The notes: generated from the sequence alone by a model not told the origin. A DNA stretch of 64,000 bases from CAVSRC01 sp963762605 (GCA_963762605.1 CAVXLJ010000018.1:245597-309596), one strand, 5' to 3'. Shown: positions 1 through 9,549, counted from the first letter of the stretch. Numbers and translations: made by a program.

Positions 1-1347
1 TTTTTGCGCGACGGCCTTGTTCAACACCTCAAGACCGCAACCGAACTTGCCGAGATGATCGGTGGCTGGCGCCGTGCGCTGCCTTGGGCTGTTCGCGCCC
101 TCATGATGGTGCCAGACGACAGGATGGCATTCAGCCTGCTCGACCGGCTGAAGCGGTCCAACCAGCTGGTCTTGCTGCGCAAGGCCCTCGACGGATTCCG
201 GACTGCCGGGCGCTTCCCGGCAGTTCAGACCATATTCACCGCCTTCCTTCAGTTGGCCGAAGGACAGCCCGCCGTCGCTCTGAATATCCTCTCCAGCCAG
301 CGCGGGCGCCTGCCAGACAACCTCATCCAGACCTTCATCGAGACGGTGCGCGCGGAGGCATCCGAAGCGCTCGGCAAATACCACGACGCCTACCGCTATT
401 ATGTGAAGGCGAACGAGGAGTGGCGTTTCGCCCAGCCAGGCGTTGTTCAGCCTAACGTCGATCCACAACGGTACCTGAAACGGCTTGTGGACAGCGATTC
501 CCTTCTCGACAAGCCGCTGCCGGACGACACGCACCTGAAGCACTTCGCCATGGTCGGCTTTCCGCGATCGGGCACGACATTGCTGGAGAACGCCCTTGCC
601 GCGCATCCGGATATCGAGACGCTCGAGGAAGTCTCATCATCCCGTACGGGGCTCGGTTACCTGGAGGCCGGCGATCGTCGGCCCAACACCGAAGCGGCCG
701 GGCTGGCGGCTCGCGACGTGTACTACAGAAGCATCGACGAGCATCGATCGAAGCGTCAGGCCAGCATCGTCATCAACAAGATGCCTTTGGATTCCGCCAA
801 AGCGCCGCTCTTCGTGAAGCTCTTTCCGGGCAGGCGCTACATATTCTCCATTCGCGATCCCCGCGATGTCGTCCTGAGCTGCTTCAAAACGAATTTCGCG
901 CCGAACGACGCAATGGAGCATTTCCGCACCTTTGCAGGCGCCTGCAAGCTGTATGACTTCACGTTTGCCCGGTGGTTCGCCCACTTCAAATTGGATGACG
1001 AGCGCGTTTGCTATGTGCGCTACGATAAGCTCGTCACCGATTTCGAATCTGAATTGAGGCGCGTGCTGGAGTTCCTCGGCGCCGGATGGGATCCTGCCGT
1101 GCTTGACTTTGCGAAGATGGCACAGAGGCGATACTCGACAACGCCGAGTTACGAAAAAGTCCGCAAGGGCCTGACCCTGGGCGTCCAGTCGACGTGGCGC
1201 AACTATCGGCATTTGTTCGAAGGGGCGGAGGCGAAGCCCTTGACCAAATGGGTCGAATTCTTCGGCTATGATTCTGATCGGCCTGCCGAGGCGCCTGGGC
1301 AGGCCTCGCAGGATCGCGCGGCGAGCGGTGCCGAGACGACAGGCTAG
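1..1347 (+). CDS. Sulfotransferase family protein with TPR-like N-terminal region (5' partial)
   Basis: The frame is open to the window edge, so the start is missing. The second half is a PAPS-dependent sulfotransferase domain: the 5'-phosphosulfate-binding loop GFPRSGTTLL lies about 185 codons in, and the 3'-phosphate-binding segment SIRDPRDVVLSCF lies about 95 residues later. The first 150 residues are helical and resemble the TPR repeats that precede this domain in many bacterial proteins; TPR is my inference from helical pattern, not from a clear consensus. Such enzymes move sulfate from PAPS to sugars, proteins or lipids; the acceptor cannot be told from sequence. The C-terminal tail is Ala/Glu-rich. 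arfB follows 56 bases downstream on the same strand. Confidence 0.85.
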   Translation, partial: FLRDGLVQHLKTATELAEMIGGWRRALPWAVRALMMVPDDRMAFSLLDRLKRSNQLVLLRKALDGFRTAGRFPAVQTIFTAFLQLAEGQPAVALNILSSQRGRLPDNLIQTFIETVRAEASEALGKYHDAYRYYVKANEEWRFAQPGVVQPNVDPQRYLKRLVDSDSLLDKPLPDDTHLKHFAMVGFPRSGTTLLENALAAHPDIETLEEVSSSRTGLGYLEAGDRRPNTEAAGLAARDVYYRSIDEHRSKRQASIVINKMPLDSAKAPLFVKLFPGRRYIFSIRDPRDVVLSCFKTNFAPNDAMEHFRTFAGACKLYDFTFARWFAHFKLDDERVCYVRYDKLVTDFESELRRVLEFLGAGWDPAVLDFAKMAQRRYSTTPSYEKVRKGLTLGVQSTWRNYRHLFEGAEAKPLTKWVEFFGYDSDRPAEAPGQASQDRAASGAETTG

Positions 1348-1403
1348 ACGGAGCGGTTTCTGCTGCGGTAACGACGGGCGTCCGCACCAAGGCAGATCAG
1401 CTC

Positions 1404-1826
1404 ATGATCCCGGTCACATCCACCATCCAGATCGACGAGCGCGAAGTCGAGGAGCGTTTCATCCAGGCGTCGGGGCCGGGCGGTCAGAACGTCAACAAGG
1501 TCGCGACCGCGGTGCAACTGCGCTTCGACGCAAGGCGCTCGCCATCGTTGCCGGAGCCGGTTCGTCAGCGGCTGCAGCGGCTTGCCGGGTCGCGCCTGAC
1601 CCAGGACGGCATCATCGTCATCGCCGCCCAGCGCTTCCGCACCCAGGAGGCCAATCGCCGCGATGCGCTCGGTCGCCTTGTTGCCTTGATTGCCAAGGCG
1701 GCCAAACCGCCGGTGCCGCGCAAACCCACCCGGCCGACGCTTGCCAGCCGCCGCCGGCGGCTGGAAGGCAAGGCGCGGCGCTCCGGCGTCAAGGCGCTGC
1801 GCGTGCGGCCTGCCGGCGACGAGTGA
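1404..1826 (+). CDS. arfB: Alternative ribosome-rescue peptidyl-tRNA hydrolase ArfB (YaeJ)
   Basis: This 140-residue protein has the catalytic GGQ loop in SGPGGQNVNK at residues 23-32, the signature of class I release factor domains. It lacks codon-recognition domains and ends in a long basic tail (RRRLEGKARR and on) that in ArfB enters the empty mRNA channel of stalled ribosomes. Length and layout match the family. It hydrolyses peptidyl-tRNA on non-stop ribosomes, rescuing them without a stop codon. The ATG at 1404 is used because it begins directly before the conserved IQIDEREVEERF segment. It lies tail to tail with the GGDEF/EAL gene. Confidence 0.93.
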   Translation: MIPVTSTIQIDEREVEERFIQASGPGGQNVNKVATAVQLRFDARRSPSLPEPVRQRLQRLAGSRLTQDGIIVIAAQRFRTQEANRRDALGRLVALIAKAAKPPVPRKPTRPTLASRRRRLEGKARRSGVKALRVRPAGDE

Positions 1827-1863
1827 CCGCCGGCTGCCGATTCTCACAGTGCGATGGTGCCGC

Positions 1864-4581
1864 TCAGGCGGCCTCGCCGTTCTGTTTGTGCAAGTAGGGC
1901 CCAATCTGATCGGGCGGGATCGGCCTGGAGAAGTGGAAGCCCTGCAACTCGTCGCATTTGTTCTTGCGCAGGAAGGCAATCTGATCGTCGTTTTCGACGC
2001 CCTCGGCGACGATACGCAGATTGAGCTTCTTGCCCAGCGAGATGACGGCGGTGGTCACGGCGCGGTCGTCGACGTTGGCCGGCAGCCCCTTGATGAACGA
2101 CCGGTCGATCTTGAGGCGCGCGACGGGAAACGTCTTCAGCGCGCTGAGGCTCGAATAGCCGGTGCCGAAGTCGTCGATGGCGATCTGGACGCCGAGACGC
2201 TGGAGGTCGTTCATGGTTGTGATCGCCTGTCCGACATCGCGCATGATCAGGCTCTCGGTCAGTTCAAGCTCGAGATATCGCGCTTCGAGCCCGCTCTTCT
2301 CCAGCGCGCTGGTCACCCGGCTGATGAAGTTCTTCTCGGCGAACTGCCGCGCCGACACGTTGACGCATACCTTGATCGGCGGCAGCCCGGCGTCCTGCCA
2401 GGCCTTGTTCTGCCGGCAGGCCTCCTGCAGCACCCAGTTGCCAATCGGCACAATGAGGCCGGTCTGGTCGGCAATCGGGATGAAGTGGTTCGGCGGAATC
2501 TGACCTTGGGTCGGGTGATTCCAGCGGATCAGTGCCTCGACCGCGAAGACGTGGCTGGTGAGCATGTCGACCTGCGGCTGGTAGAGGAGCACGAACTCCT
2601 GGCGCTCGACGGCACCGCGCAGCGCTTCCTGAAGCAGCAGTTCGCCACGCACCTTGGCATTGAGTTCCGGCGTGTAGAACTGGAAGTTGTCGCGTCCGAG
2701 TTCCTTTGCCCGGTACATGGCCGCATCGGCGTTGGCCAGCAGCGTGTCGGCGTCCTTGCCGTCGTTGGGGTAGTTGGCCAGGCCGATCGAGCTGGAGACG
2801 CGCAGGGTCTGGCCGCCGATCTCCAGCGGCACGCCGATGGCCGCACGAATCTTGGCAACCGTGGCGGAGACGTTCTCGACGCTCTTCTGTTGATCGACCA
2901 GCAGAACGACGAACTCGTCGCCACCAATGCGCACCACGGTATCGACGGAGCGCAGGCACGAGACCATGCGGCTGGCGACGGTCTTCAGCAATTCGTCGCC
3001 GGCGGTATGGCCGAGCGTGTCGTTGATGATCTTGAAATTATCGAGATCGATGAACGCGACGGTCACCCAGTGGTCGGCCCGCTGCGCGTAGCGCAGGGCC
3101 TGTTCGAGGCGATCCTGCAGCAGCGCGCGATTGGGCAGTCCGGTGAGCGCGTCGTGGTTCGCCATGAAGCGAATGCGCTCCTCGCTGAGCTTGCGCTCGA
3201 TGGCGATGCCGGCGATATGGCACGCGGCTGCGCCGATGTGCAATTCGGCCTCGTCGGGATCGCCCGTCTGCTCATGGTACAGGGTGAAGACCCCGAGCGG
3301 TTTTTCGGTGGGCGAGATGATCGGAATCGACCAGCACGACCGGTAGACGTTGGCGGCAACCTGGTCGCGGAAGTCGTCCATCAGCGGATCGGTCGTCATG
3401 TCGGAGATCACGACAGTCTCGCTGCGATAGACTGCGGCGCCGCCGGGGCCGGCATTCGGGCCGATACGCGTGCCGTCCATGGCCTTGACGAACGCAGCCG
3501 CGACGTGCGGCGCGGCGCCGTGGCGCAACAGCATACCGTTGTGGTCGGTGAGCTGGATCGTTCCGCTGGTCCCCGGAATCTGCATTTCAACCAGCCGGAT
3601 CAGATCTTCCAGCACGGTCTCGAGTGGCGCGTTGATCGCGATGTTCTCCAGTATCCGCGCCTGACTGTCGCGCAGGATGTCCGCCCGCCGGCGATCGGAA
3701 ATATCGCGGGAGATGCCGACCACGCCGATGATCTTGTCTTGGTCGTTGCGCAGCGGAATCTTCGTGGTGAGGATCCAGGTCTTCTGGCCGTTTTCGTCGA
3801 CGATGTATTCTTCCTTGTCGATCATCGGCCGACCGGTCTCGACGATGCGCTGCTCGTCGGCGGAGAATCCGGCGGCGAGTTCCGGCGCGACGAGTTCCAT
3901 GTCGGACTTGCCGATGACTTCTTCGGCCGACCGGCCCATGCGCCGCGCGGTTGCCTTGTTGCAGAGGACAAATCGGCTGTGGACGTCCTTGACCCAGAGG
4001 TTGTCCGGCACCCAGTCGACCAGGGTCTGCAGGGTAATGCGCTCATTGGCGACTGTGCGGGCGATTTCGGTGATGTCCTCATGCGTCGATATCCAGCCGC
4101 CGCCCGGCAGCGGATGATGATGCATGGCGATGCGACGCCCGTCGGCCAGCATAGCGGTCCAGTTGTCGGGTGCCTTGCCGGAATTGATGAGCTCGTGCTG
4201 GGCGAGATATTCCTCGGTCTCCTTCGGCGAGGTGCCGGCGGCGACGCGCAGCTCGACGATCTCGCGCAGCGTCATGCCGGGGCGCATGTCCTCCGGCTTC
4301 AGGTGATAGATCTTGGCATATTGGGTATTGCACAGGATCAGCCGGTGATCCTTGCCGAAGAAGCTCACGCCTTCCGAAATGTGCTCGAAGGCCAAGGTGT
4401 GGCGCTGGATGTCCTCCTGTAGCGCCTTGATCAACGAGTTCTGCGCGCCGGCAATCGTCTCGTGCGCCTCGGCAGCGGCTCGTGCGAGGGTAACGATGCT
4501 TGCCTGTTCGACGTCCTGCTTGATCTCTTGCGGACGGGGTTCTTTCGCAGCCTGGTCCTTCACAGCCCACCCTCTTCCCAA
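1864..4581 (-). CDS. PAS-PAS-GAF-GGDEF-EAL cyclic-di-GMP turnover protein
   Basis: Domains in order over 905 residues: a PAS domain from about residue 66 (EHISEGVSFF), a second PAS with PAC (about 170-290, ending ISDRRRAD), a GAF domain (about 305-455), GGDEF, then EAL. The GGDEF motif is intact (RIGGDEFVVL) and an RxxD inhibitory site (RSVD) lies just before it. The EAL domain keeps VEALIRW, ELTES, IDDFGTGYSSL and AEGVEN. Both synthase and phosphodiesterase activities are therefore possible; which dominates is unknown. No membrane segments are evident, so it is probably a cytosolic sensor. The longest frame starts at a TTG (4581); the GTG at 4563 is an alternative. It may act with the PilZ protein at 18291. 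Confidence 0.93.
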   Translation of the reverse strand: MGRGWAVKDQAAKEPRPQEIKQDVEQASIVTLARAAAEAHETIAGAQNSLIKALQEDIQRHTLAFEHISEGVSFFGKDHRLILCNTQYAKIYHLKPEDMRPGMTLREIVELRVAAGTSPKETEEYLAQHELINSGKAPDNWTAMLADGRRIAMHHHPLPGGGWISTHEDITEIARTVANERITLQTLVDWVPDNLWVKDVHSRFVLCNKATARRMGRSAEEVIGKSDMELVAPELAAGFSADEQRIVETGRPMIDKEEYIVDENGQKTWILTTKIPLRNDQDKIIGVVGISRDISDRRRADILRDSQARILENIAINAPLETVLEDLIRLVEMQIPGTSGTIQLTDHNGMLLRHGAAPHVAAAFVKAMDGTRIGPNAGPGGAAVYRSETVVISDMTTDPLMDDFRDQVAANVYRSCWSIPIISPTEKPLGVFTLYHEQTGDPDEAELHIGAAACHIAGIAIERKLSEERIRFMANHDALTGLPNRALLQDRLEQALRYAQRADHWVTVAFIDLDNFKIINDTLGHTAGDELLKTVASRMVSCLRSVDTVVRIGGDEFVVLLVDQQKSVENVSATVAKIRAAIGVPLEIGGQTLRVSSSIGLANYPNDGKDADTLLANADAAMYRAKELGRDNFQFYTPELNAKVRGELLLQEALRGAVERQEFVLLYQPQVDMLTSHVFAVEALIRWNHPTQGQIPPNHFIPIADQTGLIVPIGNWVLQEACRQNKAWQDAGLPPIKVCVNVSARQFAEKNFISRVTSALEKSGLEARYLELELTESLIMRDVGQAITTMNDLQRLGVQIAIDDFGTGYSSLSALKTFPVARLKIDRSFIKGLPANVDDRAVTTAVISLGKKLNLRIVAEGVENDDQIAFLRKNKCDELQGFHFSRPIPPDQIGPYLHKQNGEAA

Positions 4582-4814
4582 ATGCCCGAAATAGCCAATT
4601 TTACTAAAATACGATCGATAGGCCGGAGGTATTAATGAACAGTGGAACCGAAAGACGGAATCCCGTGTAAAGAAAACAGGATTAAGGTTTCGTGACTCCT
4701 TTGATTGTCTCTAAACTTTGATAATTCCTTGCGCCCTTGGGGAAAATACCAAGACAATTCATGCGCGTTGCGGCGAAACGACCGCGCGGATGTTTGCGCA
4801 ATCCCGTCGAATTG

Positions 4815-5495
4815 CTAACGCACGACCTTGATCGAGAACCTTGGCCCACCGACGACCCCAAACAGACGCAGCCACAATGGCAGATACATCTCGGTGGCGC
4901 GGGCCGTGGCTATGTCGCCGAGGTCGACAATGTCCGTCCAGCCAAATTCGCCGAGGAGCTTCATCGCCGCTTGCTTCGCCCCGGCATCGTTGCCGCTGAC
5001 GAACATTGTGTGGTCGCCGTCGGCGAGCCGCTTCGGATCGATCATCACGCTGTTGGCGACTGTGTTGAGCGTCTTGACGACGCGGGCCTCCGGAAAGGCG
5101 CCCTGGATCTGCTCGGCCAGCGAGTCGGTGTTGCACACCGACAGCGATGGCGGAAAGCCGTGCGAGAAATCGAGCGGATTGGAGACGTCGATCAGCACCT
5201 TGTCGCCGATCGCCTGCATGCCGGCGGCATTGAGGGCGGGGAGCGTGCCGTCGCCGCTGGTGGCGTTGATCAACAGCTCGCCAAAGCGGGCAGCCGCCGC
5301 GAAATCGCCGAGGTCGACCGCCGGGTGGGTTTCCTTCCAGACGCGGAAGGGTGGATTGCCGAAACCGTCGGCCTGACTGCGCGCGAGCGTCGCCTGCGGG
5401 TCACGGGTCCCGATCATGACGCCATGGCCGAGCGCCGCCAACTTGCCGGCCAAAGCCTGCGCGACCATGCCGGTTCCGAGAATGCCGATCTTCAT
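4815..5495 (-). CDS. NADPH-dependent F420 reductase-like oxidoreductase (COG2085)
   Basis: The 226-residue product begins MKIGILGTGMVAQALAGK, a Rossmann glycine-rich loop at the very N-terminus, followed by IGTRDP, which suits NADP preference. The segments INATSGDGT, KVLIDVSNPLDF and VVKTLNTVANSVM are typical of the COG2085 group, which resembles the NADP-binding half of F420 reductases and is mostly uncharacterised in proteobacteria. I chose the ATG at 5495 because the Rossmann fold begins there. The unbroken frame runs on upstream only because the preceding gene is frameshifted into it. The two genes are 68 bases apart and probably co-transcribed. Confidence 0.85.
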   Translation of the reverse strand: MKIGILGTGMVAQALAGKLAALGHGVMIGTRDPQATLARSQADGFGNPPFRVWKETHPAVDLGDFAAAARFGELLINATSGDGTLPALNAAGMQAIGDKVLIDVSNPLDFSHGFPPSLSVCNTDSLAEQIQGAFPEARVVKTLNTVANSVMIDPKRLADGDHTMFVSGNDAGAKQAAMKLLGEFGWTDIVDLGDIATARATEMYLPLWLRLFGVVGGPRFSIKVVR

Positions 5496-5563
5496 GTCCG
5501 GTCTCCGTGTTCGAGGGGGACGGGGTGTCCGTCGCCCAGGACGGTACCCGTTCCACTTGCAGC

Positions 5564-6098
5564 TTACACGTAGCGTCCCACGGCCATCAGCGCGACGGCG
5601 ACGACCAGCAGTGCGGCGTTGGTCATGCCGATATGGGCGAGGCGCAGCGATAAGCCGGTTGCGCTCGGCGAGGAGCTCGGGTGCCGGCGCGCCGCCGAGC
5701 GTCTGGATGCGGCCGCCGATTGCCGCCAGCCGCTTCGACACCGACGGAATGAACGTGTTGGCGGCGACCGCGACGATGATGGCAATCAGGCCGCCGAGGC
5801 CGAAAATGGTTTCGGGGCCCGGACGCGACAGGTTCCACGCCAGTCCGACGTAGAAATCCCAATAGAGGGCGAGGCCGGTGGCGATGGTCACGAGGCCCGC
5901 GATCAGCATCAGATGATGGTAGCCGGTGCGACGCATGAACTCGCTGAAGAACTGCCCGCCCACGGGGCCGGTGGCGCGCACCGTCGGCAGCGTCAGGAAA
6001 CTGGTGGTGAGCGCCGAGCCGACCCAGAACATGCCGAAGGTGATGTGCAACAGCCTGAGGATGACGATGAGGATCTGCGAGTCCATGAAACGCTCCAT
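5564..6098 (-). pseudogene. DUF2269-like integral membrane protein, frameshifted near 5651
   Basis: The first frame encodes MERFMDSQILIVILRLLHIT and three hydrophobic segments, matching small four-helix membrane proteins of the DUF2269/CopD-like type with an HHLM motif. After ELLAERNRL the frame is lost. The missing last helix (AHIGMTNAALLVVAVALMA, ending VGRYV then stop at 5564) continues in another frame. Removing one base near 5651-5652 would join them as ERNRLSLRLAHIGM. The span of 535 bases is one more than a multiple of three. Without correction the protein would run into the downstream oxidoreductase gene. Whether this is a real mutation or a sequence error cannot be decided here. A second in-frame ATG is at 6086. 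Confidence 0.75.
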
Positions 6099-6247
6099 GC
6101 GTGCCGTGATGCGAAACGCCGCCCGGGTGGGGCGGCGAGGGCGCGGATTTATGCGTCGGGCGTGCCAGCCGCAGTGACGGGCGTCACACTTGACGGGACG
6201 ATCGTTCGGGGGCTTGTTCCATTTCCCAGCTCGAACGGGCCCGTGTC

Positions 6248-6871
6248 ATGATCCTTGCCACCTGGTTCGCCTTCGCTGTCGCCTCGACGGTGCTCCTGCT
6301 CATCCCTGGGCCGACGGTGCTGCTCGTGGTCAGCTATGCGCTTACCCAGGGGCGCAAGGTGGCGATCGCCACCGCCGCCGGGGTGGCGATCGGCGATTTC
6401 ACCGCCATGACCCTGTCGCTCGCCGGCCTCGGCGCGTTGCTTGCGGCCTCGGCGATGCTGTTCTCGGCGCTCAAATGGATCGGTGCCGCCTATCTCATCT
6501 ATCTCGGTATCAGGCTGTGGCGGGCACCGCCGGTGCTGCCGGATGTGGTGTCGGAGCCGGGCGAAAATGCCGCCCGCGCCATCTTTGGCCATGCTTTCGT
6601 GGTGACCGCGCTCAATCCGAAGAGCATCGCGTTCTTCGTCGCCTTCGTGCCGCAGTTCATCGTCCACGACGCGCCGCTGCTGCCGCAGCTCGTGGTGATG
6701 GAGGCGACCTTCGTCGGATTCGCCGCGATCAATGCACTGGCCTATGCGCTCGCCGCCGACCGGCTGCGGCGCAGCATCCGCCGGCCGGGCGTGCTGAAGT
6801 GGATGAACCGTGCCGGAGCGTCTTGCCTCATCGGCATGGGTGCGGCGACTGCGGCGCTCGCCCGCCACTGA
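6248..6871 (+). CDS. LysE/RhtB family amino-acid exporter
   Basis: The 207-residue protein consists almost wholly of hydrophobic segments, about six by eye. It opens with the family hallmark LIPGPTVLLVVSYALTQGRK (first helix and loop), followed by the conserved GVAIGDF segment. ALNPKSIAFFVAFVPQF in the middle is also typical of LysE/RhtB transporters. These proton-driven exporters expel amino acids or their derivatives across the inner membrane; the substrate is not predictable. It is divergent from the DUF2269-like gene, with about 150 bases between the two starts. Confidence 0.93.
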   Translation: MILATWFAFAVASTVLLLIPGPTVLLVVSYALTQGRKVAIATAAGVAIGDFTAMTLSLAGLGALLAASAMLFSALKWIGAAYLIYLGIRLWRAPPVLPDVVSEPGENAARAIFGHAFVVTALNPKSIAFFVAFVPQFIVHDAPLLPQLVVMEATFVGFAAINALAYALAADRLRRSIRRPGVLKWMNRAGASCLIGMGAATAALARH

Positions 6872-6910
6872 GCGACAGAATCGAAGTGCCACACAAGCAG
6901 GCCGTCATCC

Positions 6911-6990
6911 GTGAATGGTGAATAGTGAATGGGGAGCAGGGAATAGAGTAGGGTCATTCGCCATTCACTGTTCGCCACCCGCCATCCGCT
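6911..6990. repeat. Tandem and inverted GTGAATGG-type intergenic repeat
   Basis: The gap between the LysE and MATE genes holds several near-copies of GTGAATGG/GTGAATAG on the plus strand (6911-6950) and their reverse complements (CCATTCAC, TTCGCCA) around 6956-6990, so the transcript could fold back. Short repeats of this kind, which read as Ser-Leu-Phe/Tyr-Ala-Ile-rich peptides when translated, are common in rhizobial intergenic DNA. No gene is seen in it. Confidence 0.6.
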
Positions 6991-7002
6991 ACGCTCCTTC
7001 CG

Positions 7003-8355
7003 ATGTCCTCCGACTCTCTCACGCGCCGCCATGTCCTGCGCCGCGCCTGGCCGCTGGTCTTCGCCAATGGCGCGGTGCCGCTGGCAGCGGCCGTCGACAC
7101 CTTCGTGCTCGGCCTCAGCGGCGATGCCACCGACCTCGGCGGCGTCGCGCTCGGCGGGGCGATCATCTCGATCTTCCTGTGGAGCTTTTATTTCCTGCGC
7201 ATGGGTTCGACCGGGCTCGTCTCCCAGGCGGCGGGTGCCGGCGAGGAGGGCGAGGTGCAGCGCATCCTCGTGCGGGCACTCGCCATCGGCGTCGTGCTCG
7301 GTGTTGCGGTCGCCGCGTTGCGCGGGCCAATCGCCGCCGTCGGCCTGGCGATCATGCAGGGCGAGCCGTCGGTCAACGTCAAGGGCGCCGCCTATCTGAC
7401 GGCGCGGGCGCTGGGTGCGCCGGCGGCTCTGGGAGTGTTCGCGCTGACCGGCTGGCTGATCGGGCTGAGACGGACGGGCCTGACGCTGGTGGTCACGGGC
7501 ATCTTCAGCCTGGTCAACATCGCGCTTGATCTGTGGTTCGTCCTTGGTCTGCACCTTGGGCCCGCCGGCGTTGGCAATGCCACCGCCATCGCCGACTGGG
7601 TCAGTCTGTTCGTCGGTCTCTTCTTCGTGCGGCGGGCAATTCATGCAGGTGGCGGCTGGCTGGAGGGGGCGCTGGGAGTCCCGGCGCTCTTCGATCTTGC
7701 CGCCATGCGCCGCCTGTTCGACGTCAACATCAACCTGATGGTCCGCACATGGTCGCTGATCTTCGGCTTCACCTGGTTCGTCAACGCCGGGGCGAAGCAG
7801 GGCGTGGCGCCGCTGGCCGGCAACCAGATCCTGCAGCAGATCATCGCCATCTGGGCCTTCGTGCTTGATGCCTTCGCCTTCGTCGCCGAGGCGGAAGCCG
7901 GGCGCGCCTTCGGCCGCCGATCGCTCACTGACTTCCGCCGCGCCTGCCTGCTCACCGCCGAGCCGGCGATGATCGCCGGTGCCATCTTCGCCGTGCTCAC
8001 CATCGCCGTCGGGCCGTCGGTGCTGACGCGGCTGATCGCCGATGTGCAAGCGCGCGACGCGACCATTGCGTATCTGCCTTATGCTGCCGTTGTTCCGGTG
8101 CTCGGCGCGCCGGCGTGGATCCTCGACGGCATCTTCATTGGAGCGACGCGCGGCGCCATGCTGCGTAATGCCGGCATCGCTTCGGTGCTGGTCTATATCG
8201 CCGCCGATTTCGTGCTGGCGCCGCGGCTCGGCAATACCGGCGTGTGGCTCGCCTTCCTGGTTTTCTATGTGGCGCGCGGTGCCGCCCTCGGCGCCTATCT
8301 GCCGGCGCTCTCGGCGCGCATGTCGGTGCCCGGTTCCGGCGCCGCCCAGCGGTAG
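7003..8355 (+). CDS. MATE family multidrug efflux transporter (DinF-like)
   Basis: The 450-residue protein has about twelve hydrophobic segments arranged as two similar halves. The N-terminal half has LRRAWPLVFANGAVPLAAAVDTFVLG and the GSTGLVSQAAGAGE loop typical of the DinF branch of MATE proteins. These inner-membrane antiporters expel cationic drugs or metabolites in exchange for sodium ions or protons. The start ATG at 7003 is the first in frame after the repeat-rich spacer. The last 61 bases overlap the 3' end of the convergent FAD monooxygenase gene. Confidence 0.92.
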   Translation: MSSDSLTRRHVLRRAWPLVFANGAVPLAAAVDTFVLGLSGDATDLGGVALGGAIISIFLWSFYFLRMGSTGLVSQAAGAGEEGEVQRILVRALAIGVVLGVAVAALRGPIAAVGLAIMQGEPSVNVKGAAYLTARALGAPAALGVFALTGWLIGLRRTGLTLVVTGIFSLVNIALDLWFVLGLHLGPAGVGNATAIADWVSLFVGLFFVRRAIHAGGGWLEGALGVPALFDLAAMRRLFDVNINLMVRTWSLIFGFTWFVNAGAKQGVAPLAGNQILQQIIAIWAFVLDAFAFVAEAEAGRAFGRRSLTDFRRACLLTAEPAMIAGAIFAVLTIAVGPSVLTRLIADVQARDATIAYLPYAAVVPVLGAPAWILDGIFIGATRGAMLRNAGIASVLVYIAADFVLAPRLGNTGVWLAFLVFYVARGAALGAYLPALSARMSVPGSGAAQR

Positions 8356-9545
8356 ATCCAGTCGGTCTGGCCGAGGACCAGGCGGGCGCCACCGATGGTC
8401 AGCGCCGCGTTACGCATCGCCGCCATGGCGGCACCGTAGTGATAGGTGTCGCCGGTCCCAAGCGCCGCCTGCCACAGGCGGGTGACACGCGGCTTGCGGG
8501 CCGCTTCATAGGCGCGGAGCGCCGCCTGAATGTCGGTGGCGCCGTAGAGCGATGCTGCCAGCACGGCGGCGTCCTCGATCGCCATGGCTGCGCCCTGCGC
8601 CAGAAAGGGCACCATGGCATGGGCGGCGTCGCCGATGAGCGCCGTGCGCTCGTTCATCCACGGCCCGGCGGGATCGACCGGGGCCAGCGCATATTTCTGC
8701 CAGGAGAATGGCGCTCCGATCAGCCGGCGCGCGGCACCGCTCCAGCCGGCAAAGCGTGCACGGATATCCGCTGGCTCGCCGGGCATGTTCCAGCCCGGCT
8801 TGTCCCATGCTTCGGCGACGACGGCGACGATGTTGACTGCGGAGCCCTGGGCCACGGGGTAATGGACGAGGTGGGCGTCGGGACCGAGCCACAGGCCGAC
8901 GCGCGTCATGTCGATGAACGGTGGTGCTGCATCAGCAGGGATCAGTGCGCGCCAGGCGGTGCGCCCGATTGGCTTCGGTTCGGCGCCTTGCGGGATCGTC
9001 GCGCGCTGCGCCGACCACACGCCGTCGGCGCCGATCAGCGCCGCGGCCTGCACGACCTCGCCACCATCGTGCCGCTTGAAGCGCACCAGCAGGCTGTCGG
9101 GCTGCAGCTTCGATTCCGCGACCGTCGTGCCGAGGTGGAGGCGGATGGCCGCGACGCGCGCGACGGCGGCGGCAAGCACCGACTGCAGGTCGGTGCGATG
9201 AATGACGCGATAGGGGAAACCGTAGCGCTGGCGGAAGGCCTTGCCCGGCACCGCGGTCAGGCGACGGCCGCTGACGCCGTTCAGGATGTCGATGGCCTCG
9301 GGTTCGATGGCCGCCTGCGCCATGGCCTTGTCGAGGCCGAGGCGGGCCAGCACGCGGCCGGCATTGGGGCCGATCTGGATCCCGGCGCCGATCTTGCTCA
9401 GCTCTTCGCGGCGTTCGGCGATGACCACGCGAAAGCCGGCGGCGGCCAGCGCCAGTGCCGCAGTCAGTCCGCTGATGCCGGCACCGGCGACGACGATGGG
9501 GTGCCGTTCGCTCCGGGGTGACGGTGCGGCGGGCAAGGCGCGCAC
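8295..9545 (-). CDS. FAD-dependent aromatic-ring-type monooxygenase
   Basis: The 416-residue protein has the three flavoprotein hydroxylase motifs in order: GxGxxG (IVVAGAGISGLTAALAL, near residue 20), the DG motif (LIGADGVWSAQR) and the GD motif (LIGDAAHAMVPFLAQGAAM). This matches salicylate and 3-hydroxybenzoate hydroxylase-like enzymes that use NAD(P)H and O2; the substrate is unknown. The GTG at 9545 is chosen because it lies 4 bases after the stop of the upstream zinc-finger gene. The longer frame upstream is that gene read out of frame. Its 3' end overlaps the MATE gene tail to tail. Confidence 0.88.
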   Translation of the reverse strand: MRALPAAPSPRSERHPIVVAGAGISGLTAALALAAAGFRVVIAERREELSKIGAGIQIGPNAGRVLARLGLDKAMAQAAIEPEAIDILNGVSGRRLTAVPGKAFRQRYGFPYRVIHRTDLQSVLAAAVARVAAIRLHLGTTVAESKLQPDSLLVRFKRHDGGEVVQAAALIGADGVWSAQRATIPQGAEPKPIGRTAWRALIPADAAPPFIDMTRVGLWLGPDAHLVHYPVAQGSAVNIVAVVAEAWDKPGWNMPGEPADIRARFAGWSGAARRLIGAPFSWQKYALAPVDPAGPWMNERTALIGDAAHAMVPFLAQGAAMAIEDAAVLAASLYGATDIQAALRAYEAARKPRVTRLWQAALGTGDTYHYGAAMAAMRNAALTIGGARLVLGQTDWIYRWAAPEPGTDMRAESAGR

Positions 9546-9549
9546 CCGT

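Noticed and set aside
1690..4422. A 910-codon open frame on the plus strand
   Set aside because: It is antisense to the PAS-GAF-GGDEF-EAL gene, which has clear domains. Long antisense frames are expected at this GC content.
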